Source of the DNA: Candidatus Poribacteria bacterium
GTDB taxonomy: Bacteria > Poribacteria > WGA-4E > WGA-3G
Length of the DNA stretch: 64,000 bases
Assembly: GCA_022824265.1 (NCBI GenBank)
Contig: JAJEAG010000086.1
Span: forward strand, 1-64,000
Direction of reading: 5' to 3'
Shown here: positions 18,524 through 27,367 of the stretch, in pieces
Layout: each line of letters begins with the position of its first letter
How positions within the stretch are numbered: the stretch's first letter is position 1
Translations under genes and position numbers: made by a program
Notes under the pieces: generated by a model
Told to the model about the DNA's origin: nothing
The model's database searches: none
Seen by the model: only the letters and a program-made list of their open reading frames with translations

Positions 18524-20233
18524 GTGACACAACCTAATGTTGTTTTTGTTATCACCGATGACCAAGGTTATGGTGATTTAGGATGTACCGGCAACCCAGT
18601 CATTAACACACCGAATTTAGATGCACTTGCAGGAGAAAGCGTACAACTGAGGAATCTACACGTCGGTCCTACTTGTTCACCGACGCGCGCAGGCATCATG
18701 ACCGGCAGATATTGCAACTCAACTGGGGTGTGGCATACTATTGGGGGTAGGTCACTGCTTCGGAGTGATGAGGTCACGATGGCAGATATCTTCAGACGCA
18801 ACGGCTATAATACCGGCATGTTTGGCAAATGGCATCTTGGGGATAACTATCCATTCAGACCACACGACCGCGGTTTTGAAGAAGCACTCTACCACGGTGG
18901 TGGAGGTATCAGTCAAACACCCGATTATTGGGGTAATGACTATTTTGACGACACCTATTTTAGCAACGGTTCCGAACAACCTTTTGAAGGTTACTGCACC
19001 GATGTCTGGTTTCAAGAGGGAATGAAGTTTATTGAACGAAACAAAGATCGTCCATTTTTATGTTATATCCCGACGAATGCACCACACGGTCCTTTCCGTG
19101 TTCCCGAAGCCTATAGTGAAGTGTACCGAAGGAAAGGGGAACCAGAATCGCGTGCCTGTTTCTACGGTATGATTACCAACATTGACGACAACATGGCACG
19201 GCTTCGACACCATCTCAAAGTGCTTGGACTTGAAGATAACACTATACTCATTTTCATGACCGATAATGGTTCTGCAAATGGATGTGATTTAGATGGACAG
19301 CAATATGTCAAATCTGGATACAATGCTGGAATGCGTGGTAAAAAAGGATCTCCCTATGAAGGTGGACATCGAGTTCCCCTCTTTATGCATTGGCCTAATG
19401 GTGGTTTTTCAGAGAAGAAAGAGGTAGATGAACTTACTGCTAATATTGATCTGCTTCCTACACTAATAGATCTATGTGATTTAGAGATTTCTGATCCATC
19501 CCGTTTCCACGGCAAAAGTATTGCTCCGTTACTACAAGATAAATTGGTAGAATGGGAAGATCGTGTGGTTGTCACCGATTCCCAACGTGTTGAAAATCCG
19601 ATTAAGTGGAGACAGAGTGCCACAATGTCACAAAGATGGCGGCTTATCAACGGTACAGAACTTTACGACATACAAGAAGATCCGGAACAACGTAATGACA
19701 TAGCGGCTGAACATCCCGATGTCGTCGCTGAACTCCGTGACCATTATGAAGCATGGTGGACGTTAGTATCAGAACGGTTTGACGAAGATTGTCCGATTGT
19801 GGTTGGCACGCAAAACGAACAACTTGCTTGTATAACAACACACGATTGGCACGGTAGTGGAAATGCTTGGAATCAAGGATCAATTCGGAACGGGATGGAA
19901 TGCAATGGGTATTGGGCAATTGAGATACCGGAAGATGGTGAATATAGTTTTGAATTGCGTCGCTGGCCTCGCGCAGAAAACAGAGCAATCACCGAAGGTA
20001 TCCCCGGTGAGAAAATTGACCTTTACAACGGTGGAAAGGCATTAGATTTAAAAACAGCACAAATTCGCATTGGTGATCAGACACAAACACAGGCAATCAA
20101 ACCTGATGCATTAGGTGTTACTTTTACCTTCAACCTAAAAGCAGGACAGACTCGTATGCATACTGAGTTCTCTGATGAATCTGGAGAATTATCGCTTGGA
20201 GCTTATTATGTCTATGTGAAACAAGTGATTTAA
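18524..20233 (+). CDS. Sulfatase (alkaline phosphatase superfamily)
   Basis: A predicted sulfate-ester hydrolase of 569 residues starting at GTG after AAAGGAG. TDDQGYGDLG supplies metal-binding Asp residues, and CSPTR at 51-55 is the C-x-P-x-R motif whose Cys51 must be oxidised to formylglycine. GKWHLG and FMTDNGS complete the active site. After the catalytic domain there is a C-terminal beta-rich part of about 150 residues. I see no signal peptide, unusual for enzymes acting on sulfated polysaccharides. No maturase gene is in the window. The substrate is unknown. Confidence 0.92.
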   Translation: MTQPNVVFVITDDQGYGDLGCTGNPVINTPNLDALAGESVQLRNLHVGPTCSPTRAGIMTGRYCNSTGVWHTIGGRSLLRSDEVTMADIFRRNGYNTGMFGKWHLGDNYPFRPHDRGFEEALYHGGGGISQTPDYWGNDYFDDTYFSNGSEQPFEGYCTDVWFQEGMKFIERNKDRPFLCYIPTNAPHGPFRVPEAYSEVYRRKGEPESRACFYGMITNIDDNMARLRHHLKVLGLEDNTILIFMTDNGSANGCDLDGQQYVKSGYNAGMRGKKGSPYEGGHRVPLFMHWPNGGFSEKKEVDELTANIDLLPTLIDLCDLEISDPSRFHGKSIAPLLQDKLVEWEDRVVVTDSQRVENPIKWRQSATMSQRWRLINGTELYDIQEDPEQRNDIAAEHPDVVAELRDHYEAWWTLVSERFDEDCPIVVGTQNEQLACITTHDWHGSGNAWNQGSIRNGMECNGYWAIEIPEDGEYSFELRRWPRAENRAITEGIPGEKIDLYNGGKALDLKTAQIRIGDQTQTQAIKPDALGVTFTFNLKAGQTRMHTEFSDESGELSLGAYYVYVKQVI

Positions 20234-20303
20234 GACGTGGTTTAGAATCTAAAACGATATTTGTTTTAATCCTATATCCTAACAAATCAAGGGAGTATTT
20301 ACG

Positions 20304-20681
20304 ATGAAAATATTACGCGTTTTTACAATCTTAACAAGTGCTTTTGTTTTATTGATAAGTTGTGCCACACATACTCCTACAGAAAGACAGTCCTTTTCAT
20401 CAAATGAATCATCAAGTCGCCGAGGTGTACATTCATGGAAGGGGCAGCACATTTCAGAAGTTATCAAGAAATGGGGACCGCCCCATAAAGTCGTTGAGCA
20501 GAATTCAGGTGGAGAAATATATACGTGGAAGTTTAACGCAGCGACAACTACGTTTCCTGATGGACGTTTACGAGGTAGAAAAGGGACGATACAGCCAATC
20601 ATCCACTTACATACCTATGCAGACGGTATAGTATATCATTGGACTTCTGACGCTGGATCTAAAGTAGATAGACCTCGGTAA
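20304..20681 (+). CDS. Small lipoprotein of unknown function
   Basis: A 125-residue protein with a lipoprotein signal: a basic start, a hydrophobic core and lipobox LISC with the Cys near residue 20. After a Ser-rich linker comes a compact domain with WGPPHKV and GGEIYTWKF, which recalls small BamE/SmpA-like or DUF-type lipoproteins carrying the motif VxxxWGPPxxV. GGGAG precedes the ATG. It follows the sulfatase by about 70 bases. The function is not recognised. Confidence 0.7.
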   Translation: MKILRVFTILTSAFVLLISCATHTPTERQSFSSNESSSRRGVHSWKGQHISEVIKKWGPPHKVVEQNSGGEIYTWKFNAATTTFPDGRLRGRKGTIQPIIHLHTYADGIVYHWTSDAGSKVDRPR

Positions 20682-20753
20682 ATAAAGATACTCTCAACTG
20701 GTGATTTCGTTCTATAGACTATATCATCAGAAGAATATACGCTTACATATATT

Positions 20754-21512
20754 TTACTGTTGCTTCAGTTTTCCCCACAACATAGGTAGTTTATCAGATG
20801 GTTCCACAGCATAAGCAGTATGATACATCCCGTTTTCCATTATACCTTGGATCTCATCTTTAGACAGTGCATCGTTGAATAGACCGACCTCATCCATTAT
20901 ACAGGCAGATTGAAAACCTGCCCCTTGGTCCGTCCCAAGCCATGCTGTCTGGTTTTGAGCTTGTAGTTGAAATTTTGGTACAGCTTGTGCGACCTTCTCT
21001 TCTCCATCAATATATATTTTCACCATGTTCCCATCGTAGGTGTTGGCGACATGGTACCATGTGTTTGCCTTGACGACTAATCCACTGGTAACGTTCCAAC
21101 TATTGCTCCAACTACGAAGTGTATTAGGAATTTCTTTGTAGGGTACATAGCGGTTGTTGCTCTGATCCCATATAGAGAAATAATTTTGCTGTGCCGCAAT
21201 ATCTGTAAACCGAATCCATAGGATGAAACTCACTTTATCGATCATGACTGCTTTACCGAATGGAATAGTTACTGTACCTCCCCTATTAATATCAAGCGCG
21301 CCATCAAATTGACCATCAACCCAATCTGAATTGGCTATTGTGCCATCATAACCATTTTCCGATGCGTCTGTAGCGACATTACCTTCGCCTTCATCAAGTA
21401 GCCAAATTCCAATAATCCTTTCAGGATCAATTTTTGCTTCACAAAGTGATGCAAATATACCAAAGACAAATAACAAACAAACCGCCATAATAACACTATA
21501 CTTTCTATTCAT
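20754..21512 (-). CDS. Secreted LamG-domain protein
   Basis: A 252-residue exported protein. The signal peptide ends near the Ala-rich CEAK site. One concanavalin A-like LamG domain (about residues 30-225) shows the usual landmarks GIWLLDEGEGNVATDASENG, WYHVANTYDGNMVKIYIDG and IMDEVGLFNDALS. Such domains bind or display carbohydrates. The gene is opposite to its neighbours and has its own promoter. No catalytic domain is attached. Confidence 0.88.
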   Translation of the reverse strand: MNRKYSVIMAVCLLFVFGIFASLCEAKIDPERIIGIWLLDEGEGNVATDASENGYDGTIANSDWVDGQFDGALDINRGGTVTIPFGKAVMIDKVSFILWIRFTDIAAQQNYFSIWDQSNNRYVPYKEIPNTLRSWSNSWNVTSGLVVKANTWYHVANTYDGNMVKIYIDGEEKVAQAVPKFQLQAQNQTAWLGTDQGAGFQSACIMDEVGLFNDALSKDEIQGIMENGMYHTAYAVEPSDKLPMLWGKLKQQ

Positions 21513-21542
21513 GTGTTGCTCCTATTTTGTAATTTATTGTTT

Positions 21543-21571
21543 ATTATATGAAGTTTTGCTTTGATATGCAA
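21543..21571 (-). promoter_or_regulatory. Promoter of the LamG gene
   Basis: On the minus strand TTGCAT (21571-21566) and TATAAT (21548-21543) are 17 bases apart, about 30 bases before the start codon. It is divergent from the promoter at 21607. Confidence 0.6.
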
Positions 21572-21606
21572 GTTTAATTGATATCCAGACTCAACACGGA
21601 ATTTGA

Positions 21607-21636
21607 TAGACAAGACTTAAATAGTTATGATATAAT
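21607..21636 (+). promoter_or_regulatory. Promoter of the Tyr-rich lipoprotein gene
   Basis: TAGACA (21607-21612) and TATAAT (21631-21636) have an 18-base spacer. CAGGAGGAGG then precedes the ATG at 21674. Confidence 0.45.
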
Positions 21637-21673
21637 CATAAATAGAATTGGTTGAGTCTACAGGAGGAGGATT

Positions 21674-22192
21674 ATGAATCTCAAAACTGCCTATATTATG
21701 CTACTTCTCTTTACAATGATTATGCTCGTTGGTTGTTATACCAAACTTGGTTATTATGAATCAACATATTTCACTGAGAAACAACAGGAACATGTAGAAA
21801 GAACTGATAAAGAGATGAAACCTGCTTCCGATACCGATATGGGAACTGAAAAAGATGACTCTGATGGATATTACGGGCGGAGGAAGCATCCATATCGATC
21901 CAAACATACTTATACAGACAATTCCTATTGGGTTCCTTACAGACCATATCCGTATACATATTATCAATCACCGATGTATTACTATCCAAATCCTTGGTAC
22001 TATGGATATTACGCTCCTTACGGTTATTATGGTGGTTATTATCCTTACAGAAGTTACTATGGAAGGTACCATGGTCGTACATTTCATCCTGCTTCACGCA
22101 GGACTTATAAACGAAGTGAAGCGTTAAAAGGACACCGTTCTGAGTACCGTCGTGCCCGATATTCACGTAGTATAACTTCGTCAACCCCTTAA
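21674..22192 (+). CDS. Tyrosine-rich low-complexity lipoprotein
   Basis: A 172-residue lipoprotein with lipobox LVGC (Cys near residue 21). The first part is charged (Glu, Lys, Asp). The middle (about residues 70-135) is built of Tyr, Pro, Gly and Arg, with repeated YY and YGYY steps. The C terminus is basic. Such Tyr/Gly/Pro-rich surface proteins often stick to the envelope or oligomerise, but no function is shown here. The Shine-Dalgarno sequence is very strong. Confidence 0.7.
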   Translation: MNLKTAYIMLLLFTMIMLVGCYTKLGYYESTYFTEKQQEHVERTDKEMKPASDTDMGTEKDDSDGYYGRRKHPYRSKHTYTDNSYWVPYRPYPYTYYQSPMYYYPNPWYYGYYAPYGYYGGYYPYRSYYGRYHGRTFHPASRRTYKRSEALKGHRSEYRRARYSRSITSSTP

Positions 22193-22367
22193 CTGAAACA
22201 TCTTCAAGAGACACAAGAGAATAACAATATACTATATAATCCATGACCGATAGTTGTCGCACAGAACACTAAGTTGAATGACACGCGGCATTGTAAACTA
22301 CACGGTATTGGTACACGTTAAAAGTACATTAAATCTAAGTGAATAGGATAATATAGGAGAAACGAAA

Positions 22368-23651
22368 ATGATACGAGCAATTATTGGTGTTTTTGTATGT
22401 CTGCTTTTCACGGGTTTGTTAGCAGTTGTTTGTCCAGCACAAGAGGAAGAAGTAGCAATCGGTAATACGTTTGGTGTAGGTGCACGGTCAATGGGTATGG
22501 GAGGTGCATCACTCGGACTTGCAGATGATTTCACTGCGCTTTATTGGAATCCTGCGGGATTGGCACAAATACAAAAGTTTGAAATGTTCACAAGTCTATC
22601 ACACAATACAGCAACAACCGATAGTTATTTCACTGACGATGAAACTATTGGTACGAGTCGTTCACAGTTACGTCCAAATTCATTAGGTATTGTCTACCCG
22701 TTATATACGCGCCAAGGAGGTGCTGCGGTAGCATTCGGCTATAACCGCGTCCAAAACTTCGATTTTCAAACCAAGATTCAAGGTATTGGTTCCGATTCAG
22801 GAGACGTATTTAGTGGGCTTTATGTAAACGAAACTAATCGCAACTCAGGTGGTATAGGCATTTGGAGTTTTGGAGCCAGCGTGTATCTCTCTAAAAATAT
22901 TCTTATTGGTGGTTCTGTGGACTACTGGAATGGGGATAGCCTCAAGGAATTAGATACCACAGCAACCGATACAGGGAATATAAGAGAAAATCTCGCAAGA
23001 TTCAGTTATGATGACGAGATAGACCGCGTATATTCAGGTATCAGTGGACGTGTAGGTATTTTAGCTAATATCGTTGAGGAAGTCAGCCTTGGTGTTACGT
23101 TCGTAGCACCTACCGAGTTGACAGTTGATGAATTCTGGCGTCAATATGAAATAAGATATAATGATGATAATAACGAAGGTGAATCCAATGCTGCAGATGG
23201 TAGTTTTGCGTTTGACATTGAGAAACCTTTTGAAATCGGAGCAGGTCTTGCTGTCAAATTGTTGAATAAACAGTTAGTATTTGCTGGTGATATTCAACTT
23301 ACGGATTGGCAGCAAACACGATATGATCCTAAACCTGCAGAAGATATTCCAGATGATTTCTTTGAAGAATTCTATGCCACAACAATCCAAATAAGGGTTG
23401 GTGCTGAATATCGTATTCCTGAGATTGATACATACTTACGAGTTGGATATTTTCGAGATACAATTCCCTTTACGGATACAGATATAGAAAATGAACGTGA
23501 TTTTCTGACATTCGGTGTTGGAAAGATATTTGAAGATTCTATAAAATTCGATCTGGCATATATGTGGGGTAATTGGCAGCAGTCCAGAAATAAACTAACA
23601 ACGAAACGAAATACACACCGAGTTTTTGTGTCTGGTGCATACCGTTTTTAA
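22368..23651 (+). CDS. OmpP1/FadL-like outer-membrane barrel protein
   Basis: A 427-residue protein with a signal peptide cut near AQEEE. Its N terminus GARSMGMGGASLGLADD followed by FTALYWNPAGLAQ is typical of OmpP1/FadL and PorV/UPF0164 proteins, whose N terminus plugs a 14-strand barrel. Alternating hydrophobic strands run to a terminal Phe (GAYRF), the outer-membrane sorting signal. It may transport hydrophobic compounds or act as a secretion shuttle like PorV; no other type IX secretion genes are in the window. TAGGAG precedes the ATG. Confidence 0.85.
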   Translation: MIRAIIGVFVCLLFTGLLAVVCPAQEEEVAIGNTFGVGARSMGMGGASLGLADDFTALYWNPAGLAQIQKFEMFTSLSHNTATTDSYFTDDETIGTSRSQLRPNSLGIVYPLYTRQGGAAVAFGYNRVQNFDFQTKIQGIGSDSGDVFSGLYVNETNRNSGGIGIWSFGASVYLSKNILIGGSVDYWNGDSLKELDTTATDTGNIRENLARFSYDDEIDRVYSGISGRVGILANIVEEVSLGVTFVAPTELTVDEFWRQYEIRYNDDNNEGESNAADGSFAFDIEKPFEIGAGLAVKLLNKQLVFAGDIQLTDWQQTRYDPKPAEDIPDDFFEEFYATTIQIRVGAEYRIPEIDTYLRVGYFRDTIPFTDTDIENERDFLTFGVGKIFEDSIKFDLAYMWGNWQQSRNKLTTKRNTHRVFVSGAYRF

Positions 23652-23717
23652 TCTGGACATATCATTTCAAGCAAAAAGTGTTGGGTACCATCCCCATAGT
23701 ATAGTCTGAAACAAATG

Positions 23718-23767
23718 AAAACCCTATGGTAAGTAAGGTGATTAAACCGTTCCTACCATAGGGTTTT
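23718..23767. terminator. Bidirectional intrinsic terminator
   Basis: AAAACCCTATGGTA (23718-23731) is perfectly complementary to TACCATAGGGTTTT (23754-23767). It lies between the convergent barrel gene and rplQ, so it can end both transcripts, including the large ribosomal operon. Confidence 0.85.
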
Positions 23768-23801
23768 AAATATTTATGATACTCTAAAGGCACAACACAC
23801 A

Positions 23802-24203
23802 TTATACAAGTTGTATATACGCCATTTGTGCACCATCACCGCGTCTCAATTCCCCTCGAATTATACGGGTATATCCACCATTTCGATCTTGGTAACGAGG
23901 TGCTATATCGTCAAAAAGTTTTTGTAATATGGCATGCTTTTGCTGAGCACCGGATTCACCTCGACGTGGTGTATGATGCAAGTTGCTACCGTATAATAAT
24001 CGTGCAGCACGTCTACGTGCATGCATATTATCTTGTTTTGCGAGAGTAATTAGTTTTTCCGCTACGCGTCGGAGTTCTTTGCATTTGTGCAAAGTCGTCC
24101 TGATCTGTTCATGTTCAAACAACGCGGTTGCTTGGTTGCGGAAGAGTGCCTTTCGGTGACTTGTGGTTCGTCCTAATTTTCGACCACGTTTTCTATGTCT
24201 CAT
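23802..24203 (-). CDS. rplQ: 50S ribosomal protein L17
   Basis: Last gene of the ribosomal cluster, 133 residues. It begins with MRHRKRGRKLGRTTSHRKAL, the invariant L17 start. ATG at 24203 is preferred because GGAGG lies six bases upstream inside rpoA; the frame remains open slightly further. It overlaps rpoA by eleven bases, which suggests translational coupling. Confidence 0.96.
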   Translation of the reverse strand: MRHRKRGRKLGRTTSHRKALFRNQATALFEHEQIRTTLHKCKELRRVAEKLITLAKQDNMHARRRAARLLYGSNLHHTPRRGESGAQQKHAILQKLFDDIAPRYQDRNGGYTRIIRGELRRGDGAQMAYIQLV

Positions 24204-25194
24204 CTTTATCCTCCACTTCCGTTTCAATATAATTGTCGTCGTCCAAATTCATGCCGAGAGTCAATCCCATATTAGCAAGTTGGTCTTTAATTTCATTTAG
24301 AGAAGTCTTACCGAAGTTCTTATATTCTAACATCTCTTTCTCATTTTTGACGACAAGTTCACGGATAGTTTTAATGTTTGCTGTCTCAAGACAGTTTCCA
24401 GCACGGACTGAAAGTTCCAAGTCAGCGACTGGTTTAGAAAGATACCTGTTTCGCAAGATTTGTGCTTCGTCAATTTCGGGTATAGGTTCAACATAGGTTT
24501 CGTCAAATTCAGTAAAGATATCAAGTTGACTACGCAAAATCTCTGCAGCCTGTGTAATAGCCTGCTTTGGTGTTATACTTCCATCTGTCCAGATTTCAAG
24601 ATTGAGTTGGTCAAAATCAGTCACATCTTCAACTCGAGTTTCATTAACCGAGAAGTTAACCCTTTCAACTGGAGAGAATTTTGCATCTACAGGTATCCAA
24701 CCAATGGGCTGCTTAGGATCTCTATGTTCTTCTGCGAGTGAATAACCGCGTCCTGTTTCGACCTGAATTTCCATATCAATTCCCTGACATTTATCCAAGG
24801 TCGCAATGTGTTGATCAGGATTGATAATCTCAACAAGTGAATTGGAACGAATATCGGCTGCTGTCAACTCTCCTGAACCACTTGCTTTAAGTTCTAATAT
24901 CATTGGGTCATCTTCCTGAAGCTGGAACCGTATAGCCTTGAGGTTTAGAATTATCTGGACTACATCTTCTAAAATTCCTGGAATAGTTGAATATTCATGC
25001 TTGACTTGATCAATCTGAATTGCAGTGATGGCAGCTCCTTTAATTGAGGAAAGGAGTACTCGACGAAGCGAGTTGCCGAGAGTTGTACCAAATCCTCGCT
25101 CAAGAGGTTCAGCGGTGTATTTTGCATAATTTGGTTCTAAGGTTTCTGTATCGGCTACCAGACGTTCGGGCATTGTTAACTTCAACCTATCCAT
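24193..25194 (-). CDS. rpoA: RNA polymerase alpha subunit
   Basis: A 333-residue alpha subunit that dimerises to seed polymerase assembly. The N-terminal domain has ERGFGTTLGNSLRRVLLSS. The C-terminal domain contains the DNA- and activator-binding helix region SVRAGNCLETANIKTI and KNFGKTSLNEIK. AGGAGG precedes ATG 25194; a TTG codon immediately before it is less likely. It is unusually separated from rpsD by about 450 bases, with a possible promoter of its own. Confidence 0.97.
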   Translation of the reverse strand: MDRLKLTMPERLVADTETLEPNYAKYTAEPLERGFGTTLGNSLRRVLLSSIKGAAITAIQIDQVKHEYSTIPGILEDVVQIILNLKAIRFQLQEDDPMILELKASGSGELTAADIRSNSLVEIINPDQHIATLDKCQGIDMEIQVETGRGYSLAEEHRDPKQPIGWIPVDAKFSPVERVNFSVNETRVEDVTDFDQLNLEIWTDGSITPKQAITQAAEILRSQLDIFTEFDETYVEPIPEIDEAQILRNRYLSKPVADLELSVRAGNCLETANIKTIRELVVKNEKEMLEYKNFGKTSLNEIKDQLANMGLTLGMNLDDDNYIETEVEDKDET

Positions 25195-25640
25195 CAATTT
25201 CCTCCTATCGACTTATGTTGTTCTATGAACAGAATCAAACAGATTTGCTCCAGAAACATTACCATTCTATGCAACAACATTGTGTGGTATTGAAATGGTT
25301 TGTAAAGAACTGTGGAATTATTCCTGGCATGTAGGTTATACAACCGTAGCAATATACCATTAACATTCTGTCTATGGACACATGTTTATATTGATTGTAC
25401 TTTGACCCCTTGTTATGTCCCGATGTGTTTCAGGAAACCATTAGAGTGCATGACTGGAAGAGACTGTAGGAAACATTATGACATGATTCTATAGGTTAGA
25501 TACGATTCTAATGTACAGCGGTTTTCCATATCCTATTACACTACGACAAATCGCGTCAAACCTATTATTGACAAATTCAATCATAGGAATACTATAGGTA
25601 AACTGATTAAATTTGAAAACATTCAAGAGGTAGATATATA
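25195..25640 (-). other. Long rpsD-rpoA spacer
   Basis: About 450 bases without a credible gene on either strand, inside an otherwise compact operon. Apart from a promoter candidate at 25530-25559 I see no strong hairpin or terminator. Confidence 0.5.
25530..25559 (-). promoter_or_regulatory. Candidate internal promoter for rpoA-rplQ
   Basis: On the minus strand TTGACG (25559-25554) and TAGGAT (25535-25530) are 18 bases apart. It would give a leader of about 330 bases. The same -10 hexamer occurs in the promoter at 56661. Confidence 0.35.
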
Positions 25641-26273
25641 TTACCTGGAGTACAATTCAATAATAAGTTGTGTGTCTAACTCTGCTGCTATATGTTCTAC
25701 AATTGGGGTGCCTTGTACACGTCCTTCGGGTTTATCAGCATCCAGTTCAAGCCATTCTGGTGCCCCTCGTTGTTTAGTAAATTCTAACGCCTCTTGGATC
25801 GTGATGCTTTCACGACTTTTTTCGCGTGGAGTTATAACGTCTCCAATTTGAACCAGATAGGAAGGGATATTAACGCGTTTCCCATTGACAGTGAAGTGGT
25901 TGTGCTTTACCAATTGTCTGGCTTGTTTGCGTGATGTTGCAAACCCAAGGCGATAAACGACATTGTCTAATCGGCGTTCAAGGAGAGCGATTAGATTCTC
26001 ACCTGTAATACCTGTTTGACGTGCCGCTTTGAAATAGTAATTACGGAACTGTTTTTCATAAATACCGTAGATTCGTTTTGCTTTTTGTTTCGTGCGTAAT
26101 TGCCGTCGGAATTCACCACGAGCGCGCGTGGGAGGTTTTTGACCGTGGTCACCAGGTGGATAACTTCTCCGTTCAAATGAACATTTCGGTCCCAGGCATC
26201 TGCGACCTTTCAGAAAAAGTTTTTCACCTTCCCGACGGCATAATTTACAGACAGAATCTAAATACCTACTCAT
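25641..26273 (-). CDS. rpsD: 30S ribosomal protein S4
   Basis: A 210-residue primary 16S rRNA-binding protein. It has the zinc-binding form, with Cys9, Cys12, Cys26 and Cys31, and an S4 RNA-binding domain from about residue 100 (LERRLDNVVYRLGFATSRKQARQLV, part of it quoted). In many bacteria S4 represses the alpha operon; no such site was identified here. Confidence 0.97.
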   Translation of the reverse strand: MSRYLDSVCKLCRREGEKLFLKGRRCLGPKCSFERRSYPPGDHGQKPPTRARGEFRRQLRTKQKAKRIYGIYEKQFRNYYFKAARQTGITGENLIALLERRLDNVVYRLGFATSRKQARQLVKHNHFTVNGKRVNIPSYLVQIGDVITPREKSRESITIQEALEFTKQRGAPEWLELDADKPEGRVQGTPIVEHIAAELDTQLIIELYSR

Positions 26274-26285
26274 GTGTCTCCTTGG

Positions 26286-26657
26286 TTATACACGTCGTCT
26301 TTTTGGGGGACGACATCCGTTGTGTGGTATGGGGGTCATGTCTTTCATCAAAGTTATTTCTAAACCCGCGGCGGCGAGTGCTCGTATAGAAGATTCCCGC
26401 CCAGAACCGGGTCCTTTGACTCTCACTTCAACTCGTTTCATACCATGATCCATAGCTTTTCTGGCACATGCTTCGGCTGTCTGTTGCGCAGCAAAAGGTG
26501 TTGACTTCCTTGAACCCGGAAACGTCATTCCTGCGCTTGCCCAAGCAACTGTATTACCATTGAGATCGGTGATAGTCACAATTGTATTATTGAATGTAGC
26601 CTGTATGTGGGCAATACCTTCTGGTACATTTTTTCGTTCCCGTCTTCGTGAACGCAA
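26286..26657 (-). CDS. rpsK: 30S ribosomal protein S11
   Basis: A 123-residue platform protein of the small subunit. [16 protein letters not shown] and [17 protein letters not shown] are the family signatures, and the tail [18 protein letters not shown] is invariant. The start appears to be TTG at 26657, preceded by AAGGAG on the minus strand. The 102-base gap to rpsM holds a GCGG-TTTC/GAAACCGC hairpin (26711-26742). Confidence 0.96.
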   Translation of the reverse strand: MRSRRRERKNVPEGIAHIQATFNNTIVTITDLNGNTVAWASAGMTFPGSRKSTPFAAQQTAEACARKAMDHGMKRVEVRVKGPGSGRESSIRALAAAGLEITLMKDMTPIPHNGCRPPKRRRV

Positions 26658-26759
26658 ACTGTTTCTCCTTTATTATATATCCGTAAAATACGATGTAGTC
26701 TACACAACGGCGGTTTCAGAAAACAAAAGAAGAAACCCCGCTGCAGAAATCTCTGTGGA

Positions 26760-27155
26760 TCAACCGCCCTTACGTGCTGCCTCTTTAGCTTTCCTACCTA
26801 CTGAAATCGTCCGTGCTTTACCTTTCCTTGTACGAGCATTTGTATTTGTACGTTGTCCTCGTACGGGTAATTGCCGACGATGGCGGAGACCACGATAACT
26901 ATTAATATCCATTAACCGTTTAATGTTTTGATCAACTTCGCGACGTAAATCACCTTCAACTTTAAATTCTTCAGTAATTTTATCTCGGAGTTGACTGACT
27001 TCGTTTTCAGCCAAAGCATCAACCTGTTTGTCCGGGTCAATGTTTAGGTCAGTGACAATCTTCTTGGCAGTATAACGACCAATACCGTAAATAGCTGTCA
27101 AGGCAATATCAATTCGTTTGGTACGAGGGAGATCTACTCCTGCTATGCGTGCCAT
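26760..27155 (-). CDS. rpsM: 30S ribosomal protein S13
   Basis: A 131-residue head protein that contacts the P-site tRNA and bridges to the large subunit. [20 protein letters not shown] opens the protein; [20 protein letters not shown] is the rRNA-binding block. The C-terminal basic tail is slightly longer than usual. AAGGAGG-like sequence precedes the ATG. Confidence 0.97.
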   Translation of the reverse strand: MARIAGVDLPRTKRIDIALTAIYGIGRYTAKKIVTDLNIDPDKQVDALAENEVSQLRDKITEEFKVEGDLRREVDQNIKRLMDINSYRGLRHRRQLPVRGQRTNTNARTRKGKARTISVGRKAKEAARKGG

Positions 27156-27180
27156 TGTTTCCTCCTTATATAGGACAGAA

Positions 27181-27297
27181 CTATCCTTGCCGTTGTTTGT
27201 GCTTCGGATTCGAAGAACATATTACTCGGACAATCCCCTTTCTTTTAATTATTTTACAGCGGTTGCACATTTTTTTAACAGATGCTCGGACTTTCAT
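27181..27297 (-). CDS. rpmJ: 50S ribosomal protein L36
   Basis: A 38-residue gene easily missed. The product begins [20 protein letters not shown] and ends PKHKQRQG, with the zinc ligands Cys11, Cys14, Cys27 and His33. GAGAGG precedes the ATG at 27297. It lies between secY and rpsM as in most bacteria, but the usual preceding infA gene is absent here. Confidence 0.95.
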   Translation of the reverse strand: MKVRASVKKMCNRCKIIKRKGIVRVICSSNPKHKQRQG

Positions 27298-27367
27298 TTT
27301 TTCCTCTCAATTGTAATCCTTGTGTAAGTGATTAATGCGTTAGCCACAAGGGTATGTGATATCCGGT

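Noticed and set aside
25573-25600. Plus-strand TTGACA with ACTATA-like -10 in the rpsD-rpoA gap
   Set aside because: It would transcribe antisense into rpsD and the -10 is poor.
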